Below, piece by piece: positions 1-5,200 of a stretch of DNA of 8,639 nt. How positions within the stretch are numbered: the stretch's first letter is position 1; every line of letters starts with the position of its first letter. The DNA is taken from contig JAJXTL010000126.1 in NCBI GenBank assembly GCA_021783855.1, positions 1-8,639 of the forward strand. The letters are read 5' to 3'. Source of the DNA: Pseudomonadota bacterium (GTDB lineage Bacteria > Pseudomonadota > Gammaproteobacteria > Burkholderiales > Gallionellaceae). A model generated the notes under the pieces. It had not been told where the DNA came from, searched no databases, and was given only the letters and a program-made list of their open reading frames with translations. The position numbers were made by a program, and so were the translations under genes.

Positions 1-148
1 GTTGTGATGTCATCGGCTTCATCCTCATGGTAAAGTACATAAAGTCCCTTTCGGGGTGAGGATGAATTATGTTATTTAATCAGGCCGCCAAGGTGCGCTT
101 CTCCGCGATAGCGGCTTCGTTCAACCCGCTGGCGCGATAAATTACACC
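1..148. other. Left-edge stretch with no assignable gene
   Basis: No gene is supported here. On the minus strand an ATG at 40..38, preceded by an AAAGGGA-like ribosome binding site, opens a frame (MYFTMRMKPMTSQ) that runs off the left edge; it could be the start of a divergent gene, but 13 codons decide nothing. On the plus strand a 23-codon frame (69-140, starting MLFNQAAK) fits just before brnT and resembles no family I know. The minus-strand reading of 148..82 (GVIYRASGLNEAAIAEKR then LAA and a stop) looks protein-like and could be the remnant C-terminus of a gene cut by arrival of the toxin-antitoxin pair. That is speculation. Confidence 0.3.
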
Positions 149-457
149 ATGCCTGACATTGCTTATGACTTTCAGTGGGATATAGTTAAAGCTGCTATTA
201 ACGCGGATAAACATGGTGTAACATTCGAACAGGCCGCATCGGTATTTCTGGATCCGCTGGCGCTGACCATTTTTGATAAAGCGCACAGCCACGATGAAGA
301 ACGGTGGTGGTTACTGGGCCATGATGCCAGCGGAATATTGTTGTTGGTGGCGCATACCCACCAGGCTACCGGCCCTGCAAGTGCGCGCGTCCGCCTGATT
401 TCAGCGCGTCCATCAACAAAGCGTGAACGGCAGTTTTATGAGAACGAACCCAGATAG
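149..457 (+). CDS. brnT: BrnT-family toxin (DUF497), type II toxin-antitoxin
   Basis: Small 102-residue protein of the BrnT (DUF497) family. Characterised members are RelE-fold ribonuclease toxins that inhibit translation and are neutralised by BrnA. Family landmarks visible are FQWD (8-11), KHGVTFEQA (21-29), the VFLDP turn (32-36), HSHDEERW (46-53) and the basic C-terminal VRLISARPSTKRER segment (81-94), which carries the conserved arginines of the family. The length is normal and the frame looks intact. The ATG at 149 has no strong ribosome binding site but puts the conserved WD close to the N-terminus, as expected. The putative antitoxin gene follows after 8 bases, in the toxin-first order typical of brnTA. 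The pair is probably autoregulated by the antitoxin, but I could not define an operator. Confidence 0.9.
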   Translation: MPDIAYDFQWDIVKAAINADKHGVTFEQAASVFLDPLALTIFDKAHSHDEERWWLLGHDASGILLLVAHTHQATGPASARVRLISARPSTKRERQFYENEPR

Positions 458-465
458 GTGAAAAC

Positions 466-693
466 ATGAACGCAACCACTGATGATGACGATATGCCCGA
501 CGAAGTGAACTTCACTGGTGCAACACGCGGCAAATTTTACCACCCGAATCTAAAACTTAATCTGCCGGTTTATCTGGATGCAGAAGTACAGAATTACCTG
601 AGCGTTATCGCCACTAAAAAGGGCATGCCGCTTTCGCAGCTCGCCAACGATCTGCTCAAAAGAGAAATTGGAATTATAGAGGCTGTGAAATAA
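466..693 (+). CDS. brnA: BrnA-like antitoxin, CopG/ribbon-helix-helix type
   Basis: A 75-residue acidic-then-basic protein immediately downstream of brnT. The acidic N-terminus (TDDDDMPDE) is followed by FTGATRGKFYHP (16-27) and LNLPVYLDAEVQNYLS (32-47), then KKGMPLSQLANDLLKREIGIIE (51-72), which looks like a ribbon-helix-helix DNA-binding half. This pattern is what I know from the small antitoxins paired with BrnT. Its inferred job is to bind and silence the toxin and repress the shared promoter. AGGTGA lies 5 bases before the ATG, a good ribosome binding site that should favour antitoxin synthesis. The assignment rests on the conserved pattern plus the partner gene; it is less like the original Brucella BrnA than the toxin is like BrnT. 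Confidence 0.85.
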   Translation: MNATTDDDDMPDEVNFTGATRGKFYHPNLKLNLPVYLDAEVQNYLSVIATKKGMPLSQLANDLLKREIGIIEAVK

Positions 694-706
694 ACAACGG
701 CTAAAG

Positions 707-726
707 GTTAAGCACGCCGGCTTAAC
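707..726. repeat. Perfect 7-bp inverted repeat after brnA
   Basis: GTTAAGC, six bases, then GCTTAAC, 13 bases after the brnA stop codon. It could form a short hairpin but lacks a downstream T-tract. The two arms match the integron core-site consensus (GTTRRRY and RYYYAAC) but in the order found at a junction rather than bounding one attC site. Confidence 0.5.
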
Positions 727-793
727 GCCATGGCGCTGGACTGCGAATGCAGCAAAGTGCGACGTTTGGACACTGAAACGGCAAGGTGATTAC

Positions 794-890
794 GGCCGCA
801 TACATCAAATTAAGGCCGCATATAAAACCAAAATCCTGTCTGTACGCCATGACAAAGGGAAGCGTCCACATTTACTCGCCCATTTACTCG
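794..890. repeat. Two short direct-repeat pairs
   Basis: GGCCGCATA occurs at 794-802 and 814-822 (period 20). CATTTACTCG occurs at 869-878 and 881-890 (period 12), the second copy abutting the stop codon of the minus-strand gene. The pairs are unrelated to each other. They could be small slippage duplications or protein-binding sites. Confidence 0.5.
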
Positions 891-1670
891 TTAATTGCTC
901 TGGCAATCAATAGTTGGCTCATTGAAGACCATTCCAGAGCCGCGACAGGTCAAGGTTACCTTCATCCCTTTTTGAAGGGTTGATAGTTTCTCCAATGCTG
1001 CCTTAGAAAAACTGGCATGGATACCCATAAATTGATTTTGCGGGACCGCAAGAACAATATATGGGTCATCCATGAAATCCTTGCTGATGGATTCTATTAC
1101 CCCCTGAACATTCAGAATCTTGCCTTTGTACTTCATGTCCGCAGCAACTTCATTTGCCTGGTATGCCTCAAACAGGTCTGTGGCAGATATCTCAATAGGT
1201 ACTGTTTGTTGTTGCGGCATTTGTTCTGACGCCTGAACCCCACTTTCTCCTGACAAAGAAGGAGTCGCCTCTTGAGCGTCAGCTGCCGTAGCATCCCTTT
1301 TCGCTTGTTCGGCAGCTTCTTTCTGTTGGGTCGGCGATATATATCTTGTGCCATCGAAATAAAAGAGATCGGACTTGGCAGGGACTACAACTCCTGTAGC
1401 AACATCGAAGTCTGTACCGTACTTTGTGACAAGGATGTTCGGATAAGAAATCGAATTGCCTTTCTGAATTGTTACCTTACTGGTGAATGAAAAGCACTCC
1501 CCTGCATCACTTACTGGCTCGCCTTTCTTTGAACAATAAGAGCCAGAATTGTCGCCACCAACCGGTAACCGTCCGACATCTTTCCAAGTCGATTGATGGT
1601 AATTAATTAGGTCATAAAATTCTTCGGTCGTACCTTGACCGCTATAGCGTTCCGGTATTAGTAAGAGCAC
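891..1670 (-). pseudogene. C-terminal part of a frameshifted OB-fold (tRNA_anti-like) envelope protein
   Basis: This frame encodes about 259 residues and probably continues the protein started at 2125. It opens with LLLIPERYSGQGTTEEFYDL and YHQSTWKDVGRLPVGGDN, then a region with two cysteines. A Gln/Ala-rich linker (about 113-155) follows, and then a domain from about 162 to the end (TDLFEAYQANEVAADMKYKG, VQGVIESISKD, GMKVTLTCRGSG, PTIDCQ). That last domain matches the small OB-fold 'tRNA_anti-like' family found in secreted or lipoproteins of unknown role. As an independent gene it would need a GTG at 1670 with no clear ribosome binding site and would lack a signal peptide, although the domain type is usually exported. 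The frame stays open upstream to 1718, overlapping the end of the preceding frame, which fits a single gene broken by a one-base loss. Domain call fairly sure; function unknown. Confidence 0.6.
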
Positions 1671-1681
1671 GTTTCCAGGGG

Positions 1682-2125
1682 TTAGTAAGAGTACTTCTTC
1701 GCCCTTACCTCGGGTGCTTTACCCCATGAACCAAGCTCGGACAAGTGCTTTTGTGTCTTGGCAGACGCCCATCCATCCTGCGTACGTACATACGTTATTG
1801 AATCGATTAATACGCCGCAACTATGACAGTCCACCGGATTACCTGAGCTGTCTATCTCCTGCTCCTGAACAAACACAACAAACAGATCGTTTTCGCCATC
1901 AGATAGTTCTTTTGAAAACCAAATTGAAGCTATGTGGGAAGCATCAGCCACAACCGCACCGGCTTGATTGGTAGTGTTAAAAACCGATCTGAAAGCCTGA
2001 GTAGGTGAAGGATGCTCCGCTGTAAAGGCATGCGCATCTGATTTTGTGGAGCGACTCATGATCGTCAGAATGGCGCCGAAAAAGACTGCAATTACAACGG
2101 CAACAAGTTTTACATTCTTAGTCAT
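1682..2125 (-). pseudogene. N-terminal part of the same split protein, signal-anchor plus unknown domain
   Basis: I prefer the ATG at 2125 (MTKNVKLVAV), which has GAG 7 bases upstream; an in-frame ATG at 2137 and a TTG at 2158 are alternatives. The 147 residues start with a hydrophobic signal or anchor segment (about 5-22, VKLVAVVIAVFFGAILTI). A soluble region follows: SPTQAFRSVFNTTNQ, DASHIASIWFS, NDLFVVFVQEQEID, a CHSCG motif, and ITYVRTQDGWASAKT. It should be exported or membrane-anchored in the periplasm. The reading ends at a TAA (1684..1682) just after APEVRAKKYSY, while the next frame reads on as LLLTPGNVLLLIPERYSG. I infer a frameshift between 1718 and 1685. No functional assignment is possible. 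Base composition is less GC-rich than the housekeeping genes, suggesting acquisition. Confidence 0.6.
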
Positions 2126-2224
2126 GATTATTCTCATATGGATTTTGAAACCTTGCAATCATGTGGTCGGGTCTAGATTTGTAGCAGCACATGCATCTTT
2201 TCAAAACACGCCCCCGTTCTTCTG

Positions 2225-2665
2225 CTATTCGCTGCGCACCAGCAGCACCGGCACGGACGCGCCGCGCACCACGCCTTCGGCCACGCTGCCGAACAGCAGG
2301 TGATTGAATCCTGAACGACCATGGGTGCCGATCACGATCAAATCGGCAGCCCAGCTCAGCGCTTCGGCATCCAGGACGCGCGCGATGCGCTCCCCGTTCG
2401 CTTCGAGCAAGGCGGTTTCAACCGTAATATCGGCCTGCCGGACGATTTCCTCTGCACGGGAAAGCGCGCGTTCGCCGATTTTTCGGGTCAGTTCGCGCAA
2501 TTCAGCATAATCCACATAACCTTCGGCGTTGAGAAATTGCAGATCGTCGATCACATGCACCAGACGCAGTAGCGCAGGCTGCGCATCAATCAACTTGATG
2601 GCTTCCTGCAATGCACGGTCGGAAGTGCTGCTGCCGTCTATCGGAACCAGAATGCGTTTATACAT
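2225..2665 (-). CDS. Universal stress protein, UspA family, single domain
   Basis: A 146-residue cytoplasmic protein with one complete Usp domain. It starts MYKRILVPIDGS, whose Asp10 lies in the usual nucleotide-contacting strand, and ends with VIGTHGRSGFNHLLFGSVAE and VPVLLVRSE. The ATP-binding signature G-x2-G-x9-G-S is present exactly (Gly113, Gly116, Gly126, Ser127), so this should be an ATP-binding type rather than the non-binding UspA type. Family members help cells survive starvation, oxidants and other stress; the particular role cannot be read from sequence. Start: ATG with AGGGGAGG 5 bases upstream, a very strong ribosome binding site. It lies 27 bases downstream of the oligoribonuclease gene on the same strand and may be co-transcribed with it. 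Confidence 0.95.
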   Translation of the reverse strand: MYKRILVPIDGSSTSDRALQEAIKLIDAQPALLRLVHVIDDLQFLNAEGYVDYAELRELTRKIGERALSRAEEIVRQADITVETALLEANGERIARVLDAEALSWAADLIVIGTHGRSGFNHLLFGSVAEGVVRGASVPVLLVRSE

Positions 2666-2670
2666 GACAC

Positions 2671-2678
2671 CCTCCCCT
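2671..2678 (-). promoter_or_regulatory. Strong ribosome binding site of the universal stress gene
   Basis: Reads AGGGGAGG on the minus strand, 5 bases before the ATG at 2665. It fixes that start and suggests efficient translation even when read through from the oligoribonuclease gene. Confidence 0.7.
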
Positions 2679-2692
2679 CGTAGTTGAACACC

Positions 2693-3238
2693 TTACAGCT
2701 TGATGAAGTGCTCACGGTAATGCCTCATCTCGGCGATGGATTCGTAAATATCGGCCAGCGCTTCATGTTTGCCGTGTTTCTTCATGCCTTGCGCCACTTC
2801 GGGCTTCCAGCGCTTGACCAGCTCTTTCAACGTGCTGACATCCAGATTGCGGTAATGGAAGTAATCCTCGAATACCGGCATCCAGCGCGCCATGAAGCGC
2901 CTGTCCTGACAGATCGAGTTGCCGCACATCGGGGAAGTGCGGGCCGGTACATACTCCTTCATGAAAGCAACCATCTGCGCCTCGACAGTCGCCTCGTCCA
3001 GGGTCGATGCTTTGACTCTCTCGATCAGGCCCGACTTGCCGTGCGTGGACTTGTTCCAGTTATCCATGCCGTCCATCACGCTGTCCGGCTGATGTACCAC
3101 CAGTACCGGCGCTTCGGCGATCGTTTCCAGATTGTTGTCGGTCACCACGATCGCAACTTCGATGATGCGGTCGGTATCCGGGTTCAGCCCGGTCATTTCC
3201 ATGTCGATCCAGACAAGATAGTTTTGATTTTGTGCCAT
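2693..3238 (-). CDS. orn: Oligoribonuclease, DEDDh 3'-to-5' exonuclease
   Basis: Orn degrades RNA of two to five nucleotides to mononucleotides, the last step of mRNA decay, and cleaves pGpG from cyclic-di-GMP breakdown. The 181-residue protein has normal length and all DEDDh residues at the same numbers as I recall for E. coli: Asp12 and Glu14 in WIDMEMTGL, Asp112 in [11 protein letters not shown], His158 and Asp163 in HEALADI. The start chosen is the ATG at 3238 ([17 protein letters not shown]), which gives the usual N-terminus; an upstream in-frame ATG at 3280 would add 14 atypical residues. The M48 protease gene is divergent with an 80-base gap, and the universal stress gene follows. Because pGpG is a substrate, the gene links functionally, though not by operon, to the possible cyclic-di-GMP-sensing ATPase at the right edge. 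Confidence 0.97.
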   Translation of the reverse strand: MAQNQNYLVWIDMEMTGLNPDTDRIIEVAIVVTDNNLETIAEAPVLVVHQPDSVMDGMDNWNKSTHGKSGLIERVKASTLDEATVEAQMVAFMKEYVPARTSPMCGNSICQDRRFMARWMPVFEDYFHYRNLDVSTLKELVKRWKPEVAQGMKKHGKHEALADIYESIAEMRHYREHFIKL

Positions 3239-3318
3239 AATCGCTTGCGCTATTGAACATTGAGACGCGTATTGTGTCACAACCGGACTTACCTACACCA
3301 TCGTAACGTACAACCTTT
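3239..3318. promoter_or_regulatory. Divergent promoter region between orn and the M48 gene
   Basis: This 80-base gap must carry the start signals of both genes. I see no convincing -35/-10 pair in either direction. It contains a perfect 11-bp palindrome TTGTGTCACAA (3272-3282). The half-sites are too close for a CRP or FNR site, so any operator role is unproven. Confidence 0.4.
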
Positions 3319-4581
3319 ATGTCAGCTTCGCTATTCACGCTCATTTTCATCTCAACGCTCGCGCTCACCACGCTCGCAAAACTCTGGCTGGCACGTCGTC
3401 ATCTGGCGTATATTGCCGCGCACCGGGCCGAGGTGCCTGAAGTATTCCGCGAACAAATCCCGCTCGCCAATCACCAGAAGGCGGCGGACTACACTTCCGC
3501 CAGGACGCGTTTCTCCATGCTGAGCATGCTGTTCGATGCCGCGCTGTTGCTTATCTTTACCGTGGCTGGCGGCATTCAAAAGATAACCGACCTGACGCAG
3601 GGCTGGTTCGCCTCGCCGCTGATGCAGGGCATGGCAACCATCGTCATCGTGCTGCTGGTATCCAGCCTGCTCGAAGCCCCGTTCAACCTGTATCGCACCT
3701 TCCGCATCGAGGCGCGTTTCGGCTTCAACAACATGACCTTTGGACTCTATCTGGCAGACGCGGCAAAAGGCCTGCTGGTTGGCGCCGTCCTGGGCCTGCC
3801 CCTGCTTTTTGGCGTTTTGTGGCTGATGGCTCGCATGGGCGAATACTGGTGGCTGTATGTATGGGGCGTATGGGTTATTTTTAACCTTTTGATTTTATTT
3901 ATTTATCCGTCTTTCATCGCACCGCTGTTCAACAAATTCAGCCCGCTTGAAGATGACACAACCAAGACCCGCATCGAAGCCTTGCTGGCCCGTTGCGGAT
4001 TCACGAGCAGCGGCCTGTTCGTCATGGACGGCAGCCGTCGCAGTGCACATGGCAACGCCTATTTCACCGGCTTCGGCAAAACCAAACGCATCGTGTTCTT
4101 CGATACGCTGCTGAAACATTTAAACATCGAAGAGGTCGAGGCGGTACTGGCGCATGAACTCGGTCATTTCAAACATCGCCATGTGATGAAACGCATTGCA
4201 TCAACTTTTGCCATGAGCCTGGGGTTTTTATGGCTGCTGAATTTCCTGATGAAAACCAGCTGGTTCTACCAGGGGCTGGGCGTCAATCCTTCGTCAAGCT
4301 CAGGGCAGGCTCACACCGCCACAGCGCTGCTGTTGCTGTTCATGGTGATGCCGGTGCTGGGCTTTTTACTCGGTCCCGTCATGTCGGCCTATTCGCGCAA
4401 ACATGAATTCGAGGCGGACGCTTACGCCGTAAAACAGACTCGTGCCGGCGATCTGGTGAACGCACTGGTCAAACTGTATCAGGACAATGCGGCAACCCTG
4501 ACCCCAGACCCCCTGTATTCCAAATTTTACGATTCGCACCCGCCAGCGGCCGTGCGTATCGCCAACCTGCAAGCCACTTGA
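3319..4581 (+). CDS. M48-family Ste24-like integral membrane zinc metalloprotease
   Basis: A 420-residue inner-membrane peptidase of the Ste24/CAAX-protease type; bacterial members are thought to act in membrane protein quality control. The zinc site is complete: HELGH at 279-283 and the EXXXD third-ligand motif at 363-367 (KHEFEADAYA). About seven hydrophobic segments are visible, near residues 3-22, 65-85, 100-118, 153-170, 178-200, 293-312 and 333-355, as in eukaryotic Ste24. SRKHEFEAD and DSHPPAAVRIANL at the C-terminus are family hallmarks. The loop before the last membrane segment (GVNPSSSSGQAHT, about 321-333) is encoded by a likely dispersed repeat. The ATG at 3319 has a weak ribosome binding site. 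It heads a tight plus-strand cluster, with the cytochrome gene following after 10 bases. Confidence 0.95.
   Translation: MSASLFTLIFISTLALTTLAKLWLARRHLAYIAAHRAEVPEVFREQIPLANHQKAADYTSARTRFSMLSMLFDAALLLIFTVAGGIQKITDLTQGWFASPLMQGMATIVIVLLVSSLLEAPFNLYRTFRIEARFGFNNMTFGLYLADAAKGLLVGAVLGLPLLFGVLWLMARMGEYWWLYVWGVWVIFNLLILFIYPSFIAPLFNKFSPLEDDTTKTRIEALLARCGFTSSGLFVMDGSRRSAHGNAYFTGFGKTKRIVFFDTLLKHLNIEEVEAVLAHELGHFKHRHVMKRIASTFAMSLGFLWLLNFLMKTSWFYQGLGVNPSSSSGQAHTATALLLLFMVMPVLGFLLGPVMSAYSRKHEFEADAYAVKQTRAGDLVNALVKLYQDNAATLTPDPLYSKFYDSHPPAAVRIANLQAT
4288..4311 (+). repeat. Dispersed-repeat-like sequence inside the M48 gene
   Basis: The stretch begins CCTTCGTCAAGCTCAGGG and ends CAGGCT. From memory this is one base away from a short repeat scattered through many beta- and gammaproteobacterial genomes (the TTCGACAAGCTCAGG type). 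It lies in frame and encodes the serine-rich loop PSSSSGQA. The genome-wide copy number cannot be seen in this window, where I find no second copy. Confidence 0.55.
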
Positions 4582-4591
4582 CGAGGACACC

Positions 4592-4897
4592 ATGAAACTG
4601 ATCACAGCCCTGATAATGCTATGTGCCGTTGCGACCGCAACGGCCAACCCCTTCCCGGGCGGCGACTCGAAAACCGGAAAAACGCTGTTCGACAAATACA
4701 AGTGCAACAGCTGTCATTCGGCGATGTTCGGCGGTGACGGCAGCGGCATTTTCACCCGCGCGGATCGCAAGGTACACAATCCTGCCGAAATGTTTACACA
4801 GTTCAAAATGTGCAGCGCCAATATCGGCGTCAATCTGACAGCGCAGGAGGAACAGCATCTGGGCGCGTATCTCAACCAGTATTACAACTTCAAATAA
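4592..4897 (+). CDS. Small periplasmic c-type cytochrome
   Basis: A 101-residue precursor with a Sec signal peptide (MKLITALIMLCAVATATA, likely cut after residue 18) and one haem site CNSCH (38-42). Mature size about 9 kDa, as for class I monohaem cytochromes. The sixth haem ligand is probably Met67 or Met73 (PAEMFTQFKMCSANIG); the sequence alone does not decide. The C-terminal helix EEQHLGAYLNQYYNF is typical. It should carry single electrons in the periplasm; its redox partner is unknown. GAGGA precedes the ATG at good spacing, 10 bases after the M48 stop, and the next gene starts 3 bases after its stop, so translation is probably coupled through the cluster. Confidence 0.93.
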   Translation: MKLITALIMLCAVATATANPFPGGDSKTGKTLFDKYKCNSCHSAMFGGDGSGIFTRADRKVHNPAEMFTQFKMCSANIGVNLTAQEEQHLGAYLNQYYNFK

Positions 4898-4900
4898 CCC

Positions 4901-5200
4901 ATGGATACCTCTGACAACGGCTTGCTGTCGCAGTCCCTAATCGACGATTTACTGAGTCAGCTGAAAGGCTGGCAGTTGCAGGATAATCACATCAGCAAAA
5001 CTTTTTCATTCGACAACTATTACCGGACCATCGCTTTTGTGAACGCCCTGGCCTGGATGACGCACCGCGAGGATCATCACCCGGAGCTTACCGTCAACTA
5101 CAACAGTTGCCGCGTCGACTACAGCACCCACGACGTCGGCGGCCTGTCGATCAAAGACTTCAACTGCGCCGCGCAAGCTGACGCGCTGTTCAGGCCTTGA
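4901..5200 (+). CDS. phhB: Pterin-4a-carbinolamine dehydratase
   Basis: A 99-residue cytoplasmic enzyme that dehydrates 4a-hydroxytetrahydropterin, classically recycling the cofactor of phenylalanine hydroxylase. The active-site motif is intact: HREDHHPEL with His59-His60-Pro61, then VDYSTHDVGGLSIKDF with His77 and Asp86, matching the three catalytic histidines of the family. Length is normal. No aromatic hydroxylase is visible in the window, so the substrate could be another pterin; bacterial copies without a hydroxylase have been suggested to serve molybdopterin or folate metabolism. It has no clear ribosome binding site and starts 3 bases after the cytochrome stop, suggesting translational coupling. 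Its TGA overlaps the TTG used by the longest rsgA frame. Confidence 0.95.
   Translation: MDTSDNGLLSQSLIDDLLSQLKGWQLQDNHISKTFSFDNYYRTIAFVNALAWMTHREDHHPELTVNYNSCRVDYSTHDVGGLSIKDFNCAAQADALFRP

Larger units (their letters stand above)
694..890. other. Non-coding patch with hairpins and short direct repeats
   Basis: About 200 bases between brnA and the convergent minus-strand gene without a credible gene. It contains a 7-bp inverted repeat (707-713 GTTAAGC with 720-726 GCTTAAC) and a larger interrupted fold 724-766 (AACG, GCGC and CTGC pairing with GCAG, GTGC and CGTT around a GAAT loop). It also has a 9-bp direct repeat GGCCGCATA at 794 and 814 (20-base spacing) and a 10-bp direct repeat CATTTACTCG at 869 and 881 (12-base spacing). 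No T-run follows the hairpins, so they are poor intrinsic terminators. Convergent genes end on both sides, so some transcription stop may still lie here. Confidence 0.5.

Noticed and set aside
47..63. Another copy of the rsgA-type palindrome at the left edge
   Set aside because: Only CGGGGTGAG is shared; the arms do not pair over a useful length.
707..726. Intrinsic terminator after brnA
   Set aside because: The hairpin is A/T-rich and no run of T follows it.
1685..1700. Programmed -1 frameshift in the split OB-fold gene
   Set aside because: There is no X-XXY-YYZ slippery heptamer and no clear downstream pseudoknot; a plain indel explains the break better.
2684..3256. Plus-strand open frame (190 codons) opposite orn
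   Set aside because: Oligoribonuclease on the minus strand has every catalytic residue; the opposite frame is His/Arg-rich shadow sequence.
3272..3282. CRP/FNR binding site between orn and the M48 gene
   Set aside because: TGTG and CACA are separated by one base instead of six.
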